From contig OZ218951.1 of NCBI GenBank assembly GCA_965112735.1, positions 4,650,001 to 4,714,000 on the forward strand: a stretch of 64,000 nt of DNA, given 5' to 3'. Under the pieces are notes generated by a model. The model was not told the DNA's origin and made no database searches. It saw only the letters and a program-made list of their open reading frames with translations. The first letter of the stretch is position 1. The number at the start of each line of letters is the position of its first letter. This stretch comes from Phaeosaccion multiseriatum (lineage: Eukaryota; Ochrophyta, other classes). Positions 32,768 to 45,749 of the stretch are shown here, in pieces. The position numbers and the translations under genes are program-made.

Positions 32768-33951
32768 GTAGGCTGGCCAGTAGAAGGGGGGCACAGCAAC
32801 AGCAGCAGCAGCGCCAGCAGCAGCAGCAGCAGCAACAGCAGCGACCACCACCAGACGGAGGAGGGGGAGGTACACCCTTGGAGCGAAGAGCGAGGGAAAT
32901 CTCTGGCGGGTGGATGGGTGAGAACCTGACCTTCTCAGCAGCCCACCCTGCCTACTCTTCCCTCCTCTGTCCTCCTCCTCCTCCTCCTGCCTACTGCCTA
33001 CTGCCCACTGTGGAGAGAGAGGCGCAGTACCATTTGACGGGACAACTCGGGCAACAACGAAATCAAGAGGTATGAGCCCACTCGGGCATCAACTGAGTCT
33101 AGAGGTATGAGCACAGCAAGGGCGGGGTGTGGGAACAAAAACGAAGAAGATAGACAGATAGAAAGACAGACAGAGACACAGACAAACACAAGCAGCCAAC
33201 AAAAGTAGTATTTCCCTGTATGTGGAAATAGCGCTTCCCGTAAGACACAACGGAATGGGGGGTGGTTGTGCGGGTGCCGCTCTATAACACCCACTATGCA
33301 CCACGCACGATCGATCACCGGAGCCAGCGAGTGGGTGCCTTTGGGTTTGTGCCTCTCTTCTTCGGCCGCAGGAGGACTGACATGGTCGCTTCACGGATGC
33401 CACTTCACGCGACGGACGAAGCAAGCAAGTGAGACGTGTGCAATGACTGTAATGAGGGAGGGGAAACCTTAGGAAGAGGACGGGCAAAAGGAACATCCTC
33501 CTGGTAGCAGGGGAGGAGGAGAGACACCTTGTCAACCTCTTCAGAAGGCCAGGACATGTGTATGTCGGAAAGTAAGTCGAACCGAAGCATCTACCATGGC
33601 AATTCATTGTCTCCTGTGCTCTTTTTAGCTCGCCTCGCCCCGCCTCGCTCGCTCGCTCACCACATTGTTGTGCGGCAGAGAGCCGCCCCCTTCGTAGCAA
33701 ACGAAGACTGGGGTACACCCAACACCCCCAAAGCACACAGCTGCAGCTGCCGCGCCCCCACCGCCGCCGCCAAGGGAAGAGCAGAAGGCCAAAAGTAAGA
33801 AACGAATCGGTTGCCTGTGTTGCTTCTCTGGATCGCGTATGGTGCTTTGTTGGTTAAGTCATTGGGTGGCTCTTGGTGGTCACGCGCGGCTACCTGCTTG
33901 ACAGGACCATGATGTGTGTGTGTGTGTGAATGTGAGTACGTGTGCGCACCC

Positions 33952-33982
<31 letters not shown>

Positions 33983-34648
33983 GTTTGCGTGTGTGTGTGT
34001 GTTGGGGGGGGGTCCTCTCGTTAGTTTGGGGGGGGTGGTAGTTGGATGTGGCGTGTGGGTCTGTTTTGCTCTCCCTTCCCCTTCCTTTCCCCTGTCACTC
34101 TCCCCAGCCCCCTTCGCCTTGCCGGACGAGGAAGCGAGACGGTCAAACCAGGTGAATCAGTCCAAACCAGTGGCAGTCGGGTAGGCACTTTAGGTGGGGC
34201 GGGGGGGGGGGGGGGTGATGTTTTCATACCTGGTAGCTCCACCCTGCCAAGACGGGTAGGATAAACAAGTGCTTGGAGTGCTAGCCCCTTCCCCTGGCTT
34301 TCTTTCTGTATCAACTCTCCTTAGTATACGATACGGAATTGGGGGTTGATGTGGGCTTGCCTCCCTCCTTGGCCCCAGCCCAAGGCGTAAAAAATATAAA
34401 GATGAAGGGGGGGGGGGGGGAGCGACACCAGGCTTGAGGAGCCACGGCAGAGGAGAGACCTCCTCCCCTTCAGAGGGCGCGCTCTTGCCTGGTGTTGGGC
34501 ATTTCTTCTATATTCATCATCGCATGTCAAATCGTTGTATACTGTTATATACATGTATATACATATAAACATACATATACCCCATGTGTACAATTTCTCG
34601 GTGCAAGTGCATCTTAGTCCTGCGTCTCCCTGAAGTGTTTCTCCCCCC
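32768..34648. other. Intergenic stretch, no supported gene
   Basis: Short CAG-rich run after the LUC7 stop (32799-32842), (GT)n array at 33950-34005 and a G-run near 34200. Open frames on both strands (for example 33089-33736 minus) are composition-driven and show no domain. Confidence 0.5.
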
Positions 34649-35374
34649 TCAAGTCCTTCTCCAACCTCTGTGCTTGTTGCTGGGAGTGGGAAGTGGAGGG
34701 GGAAACAAGTCGAAGGCCGGCAAACCATCCGCACGGCAATTCGCCCAACCCACCTTGTCCGTCATTTGACAGTGAAATTGCGCAAGCTCAAGGAGGACTA
34801 CTGCAGCGTTGACCTTTCCAAAGACTACATTGTTGCACAGATAGGTTCCGCAGTCGCCACAAAACACCTTCTTGGGACCTCCTTCTCGCTGGAACTCTTT
34901 GGGGACTCCTCCGTTGACTACGGTAAATGTCTGTGCAGCCACTGCGGAGTAAGCGATGCCTCCCGTCCACTCTCTGCACCCATTCCAATTGCAGTGGATG
35001 ATTTGCGGCCTGCTGTCTGTGCTGCACTCGAACGCAATAGCCCCACAGTAGCGCTTCCCATGAAGAACGACGGGCTCTTCCTTGGCATCTTCGCCACTGG
35101 TCTTTATTATTCCCTCTCCTCCCCTCTTTTCTTCACCGAGTGGTATCCGGAAGTTATGCAGATGGCGACGACTCCCCCTCGGGTGATTGCTGCACGAATC
35201 TGCAGGACGCAGGAAGTAGTCAATAGAAGAAAAGAAGAAAAGAAAGGCAAGAGGGAAAAAGGGAGTACTGCAGGGAAGACGTGAAGTGACTGGAGAGACC
35301 CTTCTGCCAAACTGCTGCGTTGCTGCTGCTGCTGCTGCTACTACCAAAATTCTCTTCTTCGAGACCGCACACAT
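34649..35374 (-). CDS. GFA / CENP-V domain-like protein
   Basis: Minus-strand open frame of 241 aa. The core reads HGKRYCGAIAFECSTDSRPQ, IIHCNWNGCREWTGG and KKVFCGDCGTYLCNN, in the order of the GFA (glutathione-dependent formaldehyde-activating) zinc fold. The FC-x-x-CG pair is intact, but the first CxC is reduced to one Cys and the middle cluster is spaced C-x4-C, so metal binding may be altered. The N-terminal about 90 residues include a hydrophobic stretch (FFPLAFLFFFSSIDYFL) and may contain an unrecognised intron, so the start at 35374 is uncertain. Catalytic function in this family is poorly defined. Confidence 0.55.
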   Translation of the reverse strand: MCAVSKKRILVVAAAAAATQQFGRRVSPVTSRLPCSTPFFPLAFLFFFSSIDYFLRPADSCSNHPRGSRRHLHNFRIPLGEEKRGGEGIIKTSGEDAKEEPVVLHGKRYCGAIAFECSTDSRPQIIHCNWNGCREWTGGIAYSAVAAQTFTVVNGGVPKEFQREGGPKKVFCGDCGTYLCNNVVFGKVNAAVVLLELAQFHCQMTDKVGWANCRADGLPAFDLFPPPLPTPSNKHRGWRRT

Positions 35375-35502
35375 ACTTTGCAGTTTTCTCTTTCAAGTTG
35401 GCTTATGGTCTGCCTATAGGCTCTGCACAAGCGTCGTGTTGGGCGGAGAGGAAGCCCAAAGGATAGGGGCACGCACACAGGATAGCGGAGAGGAGGAGAG
35501 CA

Positions 35503-38500
35503 ATGGCGCCGATCACACCTCCCCCGGCCCGAGCAGACGGAGGAGGAAGAGGAGGGGGGATGGGAGCGAGAGCAGACTGCAGCAGCAACCGCAATAGTAG
35601 CAGCAGTAGAAGTAGTAGGCTGGGGAGGGGCAAGCGAGGGAGGGGGCGTAACAACAACAGCAGCAGCAGCAGTGACAGGCTGCATCGTGTAATCGTGGCA
35701 GGCCTTTTTATATCGTGTTGTAGTACTTGGCTTCATGTGCTGCAGCCGGTCGGAGCTGGATGGATCGACCCGGACACTCCCACCAAGCATCACACCACGA
35801 TATCGCACGAAGACGGGTCTGAATATACGCTGGTGAGTAGTGTGTCGGAAAAAGGGTTCGTGCGTCTCCTGTCGCGGCCTCTCTCCATCTCTTGTCAGTC
35901 CTATCTACCCATCAATCCACCCATCCATGTCTCTCTCTTCTCTCTCTCTTTCTTTCTTTTAACTCTTCTCTTGTCCACTACCCAACTCTCTCACGCCCAC
36001 CTACACACGCGTAGAGAGAGATCCTTCCCTCACCCCAGCAGCCCCGACTGAGCCTTGACCCCGTCTGTCCCTCCTTTCCCCTCCCTCCTCTCCCCTCCCC
36101 CCCTTGGGTACCCTCCTTGGATGCTCTCCTTGGGTACCCACTCCTCAGGTCATGTCAGACGAGTTTGAGGTAGATGGGCGATCAATGGCCGATGGCGACG
36201 ATCCCATGTGGACATGTAAGTTGTTGTACACGCGTAGGCGTGCCTAGATTGCCCCTGTTCTGTTAGCGTGAGGAATTCCCCCGCCTTTTGGAGAAGCGGA
36301 AGGAGCCGTCTTCAGTCTCGCTGTTGTCTCTCTCCTCTCTCTGGTTGTGTGTTTTCTTACTTTGGACTCTCTTGTGCCGCACAAACACCTAATCGTCTGG
36401 CTTGACTCACTCACTTACTGACTGACTGAATCACTTTCCCACCCATCCACTTCCCACCCCCTTCCTTGCCCTTGCACATTTTTTAACATCCCCTCCACCC
36501 TGCCATCCCCCCCCCGGCCCCCGGTGGCCTGCCTCAGCCGTTACAAAGTCCGATGACGCCATGACGAGCTCCGGCCTTGGAGCGCAAGTGTATTACAACT
36601 CGTCGCACTCCACCACCAGAAACGGTCAGTCACGGACTCACGGAGCGGGTGGCTGAACTGACTGACTGACTGACTGACTGACTGAATGACTGGGATGAAA
36701 CCGATGGAGCAGTTGAAACTGGTTAGACGTGGAGCTGGAGCTGGGCGTCTTGAGTTTGAGTTTCCCTTTTGTCGCCCTCTTGTCCTCTCCCCTCTCCTCC
36801 GCTATCCTACCCTACCCTGCCCTATACCCTATGTACTCTACCCTATCCTACCCTACCATCGCTCGCCCTTTGTCGTGTCGTGTCGTGTGGAGGACGCACA
36901 CGAACACACAGCGCAAGCAGATGATTTGAGGGACGTCGAGGGGTCTTCATTAGACCCTGACACTGAAACTGTCCCTCCTCCCCTCCTTCTCTCCCTCCCC
37001 CTCCTCCTCGTCCTCCTCCACCACCACCACCCCCTCCTCCTCCTCATCGTCCTCCCCAACACAGGTAGCCTGGTGATAAAGACGACCCCGGACGTGACCC
37101 AATGGAGGGGCTACAATCCTTATAAGAAGAAGTACGAACAGCTCAAGAAGTAAGTGCCAAGAAGCTGCTAAGAACCTCCTCTCCTCTCCTGTCTTGTTTC
37201 CTCTCCTCCACCCTCCTTTCGTCTCGTCCTCTTCGCTCTCCTCCCCTCTCCTCACCACCCCTGCCCAGCAGTAAGAGCAAATGGGTTTTAAAGGGTGCGG
37301 AGGAGGATGAGGAGGAGGAGGAGGAGGAGGAGGAGGAGGAGGGTTTTCGCATGTGAGATAATCTTAGTGGTCCTTCAGTTTTTCTCTGCACCAAACTCAC
37401 CCTCCCTCTCCTCCCCTCTCTCCCTATCTCTCTCCCTCCCTTCCTCCCTTCCTCCCTCCCTCCCTCCCACTCCACAATCCCCAAAACCATCCACCACCCA
37501 CCCCTCCTCATGTATTACATAGATACTACCGCTCCTCCATGGTGAACACATGGAACAAGTTCTGCTTCACGGGCGGTATCATTGAGATGAATGGCAAGTT
37601 GCCCGGTAAGGCGGATGTGGGCGGTCTATGGCCGGCCTTTTGGCTCCTCGGAAACCTAGGGAGGGCGACCTTCGAGGCCTCTACGAACCTCATGTGAGTG
37701 CGTGCGTGTGTGCGTGTGTGCGTGAGGGCGTGATTGTGTGAGTGAGGGCGTGCGTGACCTGTCTTACTTGTCTGTTGCTTGCTTTCTTGCTGGCTTGCTT
37801 TGCCTTCCTTGCTTCATAGGTGGCCCTGGAGTTACAATGTGTGTGATAGGAAGCTCCAGCGAGCTCAGGAGGTGCGTAAACAGTGAACAGCAGACCCGTC
37901 GAAAGGATGAACAACACACAAATATGGCTGTATCCCCAACTACTGTTCTTCCCATCGCCAACTGCTGCTGCTGTAACACTCACCGCTGCTGCTGGTGTAT
38001 CACCAACTGCTGTACCAACCAACCAACCAAACCAACAGGTGAGCGCATGCAACGGCGTCAAGCACTTCAACATGCACGCTCACCAGGGTCGAGGCTCCAC
38101 AGAGGTGAGTGGATTCATTCATACCATTCGAATCGGACGCTTTTAGTCACGGCTGTACAGCAAAGCACTTTCGGTGGTGCTGTCCACAGCCTCTGTTGCT
38201 TCTTACATCTCTTTGACTCGCTCGCCCCTTGTGGACTGTAACGGTCGTAACGGCTCTAACGGCAGATCGACGTGCTCGAAGTCATGACGGGCAAGACCGA
38301 CCCCAAGGAGATTGCCAAGAAAATGCCGGGGGGGGGGCTGCCCTACGCATCCACCACCCTGCAGGTTGGAGAGGGGAGGGAGGGTGGGTGGGTGGGTGGG
38401 AGAGATGGAGGGAGGGAGGGAGGGAGGGAGGGAGGGAGGGAGAGAGTAATGTGTGTGCTTTTTGTCTCTGTCTTTCGTCCGACCAACCGCCTGTCTTATC

Positions 38501-41500
38501 TGTATCATTCTCGATGCCGCCATCCACCCATCCATCCACACATCCTCTACCGGACCCTCCCCACCCTCCACCCCCACCCTCTCACCACCCCCCCCCCCCA
38601 CACACACACACACAGCTCGCCCCCGGCCTGCCGGATCACCGCCCCATCGGCGGCGAGCTCATCGACCACTCAAAGATGACGTGGTACAAGAACCTTCGCT
38701 ATGGGCCCAACTCGACTGAGAATTGGCGTTTCTACGGCATGAGTGTGGACAAGACGAGTCCGCAGGAGCCCGTCTTCCGTAGTGCCGATCAGGTACATCG
38801 TATATGTATGGTCAGGGATGGGAGATGGAAGGTGGAATTGAATGGACTCTAGCCCTGGCCTCTCTCTCTTTCTCTCTTCTCTGTCTCTGTCTCTGTCTCT
38901 CTTCCCTCTCGCGCTGCCCCTCTCTACCGGCCTGCTCCATCTCTCTCTCTCTTCTCCCTCGCCCTCCCCTGCTCTGCCTCTCAAAGAGATGAGAGTACTG
39001 ACATAATGGACTCTCCTCGCCACTCTCCCTCTCTCGCCCTCCCGCCCTACCCCCCTCCCCCTCTCCTCTACTCTCTTTCTCTTCTCTGTCTCCACCTCTC
39101 TTCCTCTACTCTCTCACTCTACCCATCGACCATCGATACCGAATAGGCCTATTTGGCTGATGCTCTATCGGCACTGACGAAGCTCTCTGATACGCACTTC
39201 GAGGACATGCACAAGTGGAGGTGAGGAGAGGAGAGAGAGAGTAAACAAGTAGAGAGAGTGGATGAGGGAGAGGGAGAACGAGGAGAGTAGAGGGAGAGTG
39301 GACGAGCAGAGAGAGTGGATGAGGGAGAGGGAGAACGAGAGTGGATGGGGGAGAGCGTGAGTGAGGGAGTGATTGCGTGAGGCATTTTACCTGACTCCAA
39401 CCCCTCTCTCCCTCCAACCTGTATCACCAACTGCTGTACCCAATAGACTGGAGTGGATGCCCGGCAAGGGCGGGTACCTGCGTTGGTACCTGGATGACTT
39501 GCTCCTCTTCGCCGTCGACGGGTCCTCCCTTGAAGAACTCATGGGAACCATGGTAAGCCAATCCCGTAGTTTGTCAGTCGCTTAGCTGGTTAGTCATTTC
39601 AGCAAGCTGGTTGGACACTGGACTAAGAGACGTTCGAAGCAAGCTGTGGTGAGTCACGTCGCAGAAAATTGATGTCCTTCCCTGCCCTGCCCTCTCCTTC
39701 CTTCCTCCCGCACTCCCCCTCTCCCTCTCTCCCTTTCTCCCTCCCTCTCTCCCTCCCCTCCCTCCCTCCCCTCTTTTCCTTCCTCCCTCCCCCCCCATCA
39801 GATCCCCGAGGAGCCATCTTACCTCATCCTCAACACAGCCGTGTCCACTTCATGGGGCTTCCCCCCGCCCCCCATCACGTGCGCCTCGGCCTGCTACGAC
39901 TGCAACGACAGGTGAGTGTGTGCATGCTTGTGCGCATGCGCGTATGCGTTGTGTGAGTGTGTGCTTGAATGTGTGTGCGTGTGTGTGTCGTGGGTGGGTG
40001 CGTGGGTGGGGGTGGGTGCCCTCCCCCCTCTTATCTTGTCCTCTCCCCCTCTCCCTCTCTCACCTCGAATCGCTGCCCTTGCACTCTCTCTCTGTCTCTC
40101 TCTCATGTGGTACAGCAAATGTCGCTGCGGGCTCCCCCCGGGCTTCTGCGCCACCCTCCCTGCAGAGTTCCTCATCGACTACGTTCGCGTCTATCAGGTG
40201 CCTATGCGCTAGTTAAGAGGCCCTCTCGTCTTTAGTTAGCATTCCCTGTCTCCTCTCTCTCGTCTCTCTCTCCCTCTCCCTCGGTCTGTCTCTCTATCTC
40301 TGTCTCTCTATCTCTGTCTCTGCATTTCTCTCTCTCCCTACCTCTCCCCCCTCCCTCCCTTTCCCCCCTCCCTCCCTCCCTCCCTTCCTCTCTCACCCCC
40401 CCCCCGCCGCCGCTCTCCCTCGCCCCTCCCTTTCTGATGAGCGCAGCATGTGAACGAGACTCGACAGACAGTGGGCTGTGACACGCCAACGCACCCCACT
40501 CGCAAGTTCATCAAGGCCAATCTTAACCGGTATCTGTACATGGTGAGAAACTCAAACCTCAAACTGAGACTGACAAGCAAAGACTGGCAAACAACGAAAT
40601 GAGACTGAGAGCGAGACCGGGATCCGCCTTTCCTTCTTCCCCTGAAGAAAAAGGCCACCCGACAGCTTGCACAGGAAGGAGCTCGCTTCCCCTAATTCCT
40701 CTATTCATGCACTTCCTCCCTTTCCTTTCGTTCGTGATCTCTCTTGCTCCCCGTTCAGGCGGACAAGGTAGCTCTGAAGAAGCTCAAGATCGGAGGGGGC
40801 GACTGTGAGTCCACATCCGATTGCCACCACGGAGTGTGCAAAAGGCGCCAATGCCACTGCTTGGATGCTTACGTTGGGCCCCACTGCATGGTACGCGTAC
40901 ACACATCATTCATTTATCGCATGCATACATACACACACACCATCACATGCAAAGTGTACACCACTCATCGCATGCATACGTATGCATACGTACACGCACA
41001 GCATCACTAATGTATACCCCACTCATCCATGAATACGCACACCATCATGACATCTTAGCACTCTCATCCTTCATCCTGTCTCTTCACACCACGTGGGCAC
41101 CGCCACTACTCCTTCGCATTCTCATTCTCATCCTGTCTATCCAAGTGCTAGTCAGTCAATGAATCGCACAGCTCCATCCAGACGTACGAGCGTTGTGTGG
41201 TGTGTGACAGACGCCCTCCTCACCCTCCCTTCCCTACCCCCCGCCCCACACGCTCACACACGCACACACCCACACATACCCGATCACGCACCCACTCACC
41301 CCTACCCACACACACACACACGCACGTGCGCACGCACACACACACCGCCATCTGTGAATAGGTACCACACTATCATGACGACTTCGTGCTGGACAACGGC
41401 TCTGGCGAGTGGGAGATTAGAGGCATGCAGGTAAACAAGCCAGCAACAACTCCCTCTCACTCTCGCTCTCTCTCTCTCTCCCTCTATCTCGTTGGCTCTC

Positions 41501-41782
41501 TCTCTCTCTCCGTGTCTCTCTTCTCGCTCCATCCGCTCTGTAAACGGTCTACTAATCTGAAACTGTCTGCTAAACCTGTAACTGAAACTGCAACAGGTGC
41601 CCATGGCCCTCGGGGTAATGGCGGCGGTATTGGCGATAGGGGTGGTGGCGGCAATGGTCGTAGTGGGGCTACAAATACGCAAGGGCAAGGAGGGATTCGG
41701 ACACGAGGTGAGGGAGGGAGGGGGAGAAGGGGGAAGAGGAAGGAGGGAGAGAGTGGGCGAGGGGGAGAGGAGGAGGTGGTAG
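35503..41782 (+). CDS. GH16 beta-glucan synthesis protein, KRE6/SKN1 type
   Basis: Seventeen exons: 35503-35832, 36149-36215, 36538-36624, 37065-37149, 37523-37693, 37820-37871, 38039-38104, 38266-38364, 38616-38792, 39147-39220, 39447-39552, 39802-39911, 40116-40197, 40447-40542, 40759-40890, 41362-41430, 41597-41782; about 662 aa, phases close. It begins with a signal anchor (VIVAGLFISCCSTWLHVL), then WIDPDTP and VMSDEFEVDGR typical of SKN1. Further family blocks are MVNTWNKFCFTGGIIEMNGK and GLWPAFWLLGNLGRATFEAS. The catalytic motif E-I-D-V-L-E spans the junction of exons 7 and 8 and is intact. A late Cys-rich EGF-like module (CESTSDCHHGVCKRRQCHC) precedes a C-terminal TM helix. In heterokonts such enzymes are linked to beta-1,6 branching of chrysolaminarin or wall glucan. 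An alternative last splice (donor at 41705, acceptor near 41822) would change only the tail. Confidence 0.9.
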
Positions 41783-42865
41783 GTAGGTATCTTTGTTCGT
41801 TGTCGCCTCTTCTCTGTTCCAAGTCGTTCTTTGTGGGCCCCTCGGTCGGTAGGTAAGGGCGTGTAAGGCCGTTTTTATGCTTTGTGCCGCATCATTGTCA
41901 GATTTTCTAACCACCCTTTTGATTACTGCCCCCTCCCCTCCAATCCACTGCCATCTTTGTTTTTTGTTTATTAGTTCGTCCCCTTAACCAGGCGGACAGC
42001 GGTCCAACCTGGGCGCCGATAGACAGACAGGCAGATAGACACACAGACAGAGGGGGAGAGTGAAGAGGAGAAATAGAGAGATAGAGGCAGAGAGAGGGAC
42101 AGAGAGGGACAACAACACGGGATAGAGAGCTAGAGATCGATATGCGCACATGACTTCCTGTCTCGAGTGGGTCAAGGGAACGCGATATAGTCCCACCGCA
42201 GGAAGCAGGCAGCGCCAGAAAGCATGCGCACACGGAGCAGGAAGGAAGAAAGGGCGGGACTCTTGCTTCGTTTGCATCATACGGTTCGTATTTGTTCATT
42301 CCAAGTTTTGTGTGTGTGGGTCACACTCCACCATTTGGTGCCATCTATAGAAGTGTTTGCCGTGAGAGAGGCAGGCAGCAAAGGCACAATACAGTGATAC
42401 AGTGCATGCTCTCGCTATTTGTAAGAAAGGTCACTTCACTTCCTTCTTTCATGGTTTTGGGATTGGGATCACCCATGTTGCTCGCGGCCTTTTGTTGTGC
42501 CTTTCTCGTGCTCGTTGAACCTGGGCAGCCACCCTCCTTCATCCGTCCACTTACGGCGTTTTGCTCTTTGAAGAAGGCGACGGACCCGGATGGGATGATG
42601 CAACAAGCCGCTGTGGTCAAGCAGTTTTTCCCCTGGGCAGAATAGGCGGTGCGGGCACCCGCGGTTGGGAGCGCTGCATGACGTCGAGCGGAGGCCTGCT
42701 CGGCGCGCCACTCCGACGGCCCGCGCAGGAAAGGAAGTTTTAGGCATACTGCTGCTGAATGCGATGAGATATTCAAGTGGCGAAAGGTGTCCAGTAAGGC
42801 TTTGTCCGTTCCTTTCCATCGCTGGATGTGCCAACAGCCAACGCCACGCACAGATACACACACAC

Positions 42866-42901
<36 letters not shown>

Positions 42902-43132
42902 CTCTCCCTCCCTCATCTCTCCATCTGGCAGAAGAGCTGATGGGGGGTTGGATGGGATGGGGTAGGGTGCTCTTGCTCAGCTTTATTCCATCTCATGCAC
43001 CTGACAGACCAGTTCAAGAGGCTGCCCTGCCCGGCGCTACCCTGCTGCCCCGCCGTGTATCACCAACTTCCCTACCCTGCCCTGTATCACCCACTACCCT
43101 GCCCTTCTTTCGGTGTTTGCTCTCGCTCTCAG

Positions 43133-43180
<48 letters not shown>

Positions 43181-43671
43181 GCCTTAGGCCCCCTCTCTCA
43201 CTATCTCTCCTTCAGCCATAGGCTTTGCTGCCACACCCCAAGACCCTAGGGGAGCAGGGGGGGTTATTGTTTGGGTCAAGGCCCCCATGCCCCGGTGCTG
43301 GTGACCATGACTGTTACGGGCCATAAAAGGGAGCTCTCCCACTCGGCATGCAAACAACAAACGAAAGCTCCTGCTGCTACTGCTGGTGCTGCTGCTCCTG
43401 GTGCTGGCGTTGGTCCTTCTGCTACTGCTGGCACTGGTGATTCGTCTGTTGGTGCTGGCGCGGACACGCTGGTGGAGTCTGTTGAGAAAGACAGATGGCC
43501 GGAGCATTGATCAAGCAGGCCAAGTCTTGTAACTCTCCACCCTTGAAGCCTAAAAGCGGCTTGGCCGAGAGTTTTTTCCGTGACCGAGGGGTCGCAGGGT
43601 CGAGTCATCACTCGAGTGATGGAGTGATCGCGCCTTTCGAGTGGCAAGGGTAGCGAACAAGACGTTTCGCT
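41783..43671. other. Intergenic region between GH16 and enoyl reductase genes
   Basis: Contains (CA)n 42858-42900 and (CT)n 43138-43176 arrays. A minus-strand frame (about 42345-42780) has mixed composition (TTAACCIIPSGSVAFFKEQN) but no recognisable domain and no clear splice partners. Confidence 0.45.
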
Positions 43672-45456
43672 CTACTTGCTACCGGTGAGGGTGAGGTCCA
43701 CCAGTATCTTCCTGCTGACACTCCCACTACTGCTACTGCCGCCACCTGCGCCCCTTCTCCTCAGCGCAGCAGGCAGGTCCTCAATGGAAACCCTCTCCAT
43801 GTCCGCCCCCTGGGAGTGAAGCGCCCCCTCCTCCACAAGCCTCGTCAGCTCATCCAGCATGGTCACACGCGCCTCCCTCCCGGCGTGCTGGGCCCATCGA
43901 CTGAGCCAAAAGCCTCTCACTTGCACATCATTGAAGATGAGGGACCCCGTGGGCATCATCACAGGCTGGCGACTCATCCCACCATACGTGACGAGAGTGG
44001 GAGTGGGAGCGGCACCTCCTCCTCCCCCTCCTTCCCCTCCTTGCCCTTGTCTGTCTCCACCTCCTGTGAGAAAGCTGGCGACGCTGAGTGAGCTTTTGCC
44101 TCCGACCGCGTTGAGACCGAGCAGAGGGGCTCCTCTTCCTCCTCCGAGCTCCTTCAAGACACGTTTCCGCTCCCCTCTGACCTCCTCCTCGGTGAGCACG
44201 ACCGTAGCGCCCAAGTTTAGCAGTTGGTCCTTCGTATGTTGGGTCTGTTGAGGGTCTGCTCTTGCTCGGATGATGTTGATAGAGTTTATGTTTCTGGCTT
44301 TGCAGAGTTGAATGACGTAGCGGCCCACAGAGCTAGTGGCGGCATTTTGAACCACCGTGCTTCCCTCTACACAGGTGTATGTATGAAGTAGGAGAGGAGA
44401 GTGGACATATGGAAGTCATAGAGAACAGGAGAAGAGAGCGGGGGGGATGGGCAGAGAAAGGGGAAGGGAAGGGAAGAGGAGGGAAGGAAGGGAAGGGAAG
44501 GGAAGGGAGAGAGCGGAAGAGAGACACGCGGTAGCACGGGGGCAGAGGGGGCGTGAAAGGGTTATGAATCAGGTGAAGTCGTCTTCATCACCCTCCTCAC
44601 TCTTCTCCAGCTCCTACATGACCAGCGGTGACAATAACCTAGGGCTTCACCACTACTAGACTCTGGATACGGTCACCCTGTAGCTCCTATAGTACGTAGC
44701 CCTTTGTACCTAACGTACGTGGTAGGTGAACGAAGTCCTGCAGCATGCGAAAGGCAGAGGCAGGGTTGACGGCGAGTGTGGCGGCCATCTCCACGGGCAA
44801 GCTCGACGCTACCTTGAGCAAGTCCTCCTCCTCCCCAATTGCGTGCGTGCGCCAGGTGCCTGTGTGGGGGAGGACGGCAAAAGTTCATTAGTGCCGTTGT
44901 TCTTGCTGCTGTTGTTGTTATTATTGTTCAGCCAGCAAATCGCGTTTCAGGCAGGCGCTGTGGGTGGAAAGAAGGAGAAGGGAGAAGAAAAAGACTTTTG
45001 ATGGCATCACTCACCGAACGCCAGCCCCGCCGGAAGTACTCTGTCTTTAGGCTTGAGCGTGCCAACGTCGCCGCCCACACGCACAACCTCCGCGACACCC
45101 TCATTCCCTCCCACTGCCGGCTCCTCCCATGCCTCCCCTCGCCCCACACCTGCGCACTGCTTAGGCTTGATAGGGTAGACTCCCTGTATCTGGTTTACGT
45201 CTGCGGGGTTGACTGGCGCGGCTAGGAAGCGCAGCAAGACTTGTGTTGGTTTGAGACAATTTTCATCTAGCTCTTCCTCTCGGATCTGGAGGACGGATCC
45301 AGGCTCCCCGTGTTGAAGGTACACAGCAGATAATGTATGGAGGCCATGGAGGAGTCCTCTGTGGGTGGTGGTGGCGGATCTCTTCACTACTGCGTGCCTT
45401 CTATGCAGGGATGAAGCTGCTACAGAAGCCAAGCTTCGGAGGCGCGACCGAAACAT
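43672..45456 (-). CDS. MECR: Mitochondrial trans-2-enoyl-CoA/ACP reductase (MECR/ETR1 type)
   Basis: Three exons on the minus strand, 45456-45015, 44859-44719, 44366-43672; phases close to 425 aa. The start MFRSRLRSLASVAASSLHRR is an Arg/Ser-rich mitochondrial presequence. The medium-chain reductase fold follows: FLAAPVNPADVNQIQGVYPI (the Tyr-containing catalytic loop), GGNEGVAEVV, then GTWRTHAIGEEEDLLKV and MAATLAVNPASAFRMLQDFV. The nucleotide-binding segment is VVQNAATSSVGRYVIQLCKA with INIIRAR, and the substrate lobe has GGMSRQPVMMPTGSLIFNDV. The enzyme does the last step of mitochondrial type II fatty-acid synthesis (lipoate supply). A Gly-rich insert interrupts the cofactor domain near residue 310. 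Confidence 0.9.
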
Positions 45457-45749
45457 GCTGTCAGAGGGGAATAGTGAAGGGTGACAACCCACACCTCTTC
45501 TCCTCCACGCCAACCTCTTCAGGGAGAAGCTTGGAAGAGGACGAAGAGAGGAAAGGAGAGGTTGAAGGAAGCTCACGTGGTGGTGATACGTAGTTTTCTG
45601 TGAACCGGATCCTCGTCCTATTTTTTTTTTCTCGTCTATTTGCTTGCTTGCTTGCTTTTGACGCACGACACGCCTTCTTGTTGCGATTTGTTTTATTGCG
45701 ACCTCAAGTACATTTTTTCCTCAAGGGCCTAGCGTATAATAGAATCGCG
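45457..45749. promoter_or_regulatory. Divergent promoter between MECR and GST
   Basis: 293 bp between the two ATGs, the tightest well-supported head-to-head pair here. It contains a T-run (45622-45632) and a repeated TTGCTTGC. No TATA box evident. Confidence 0.4.

Noticed and set aside
42345-42899. Mixed-composition minus-strand frame of 184 codons
   Set aside because: N-terminal third is a CA array, the rest has no recognisable family and no splice partners; left as unassigned intergenic DNA.
43555-43625. tRNA-like A box (TGGCCGAG) and B box (GGGTCGAGTC) about 40 bp apart
   Set aside because: No acceptor or anticodon stem can be paired convincingly and the B box has mismatches; at most a degenerate tRNA-derived repeat.
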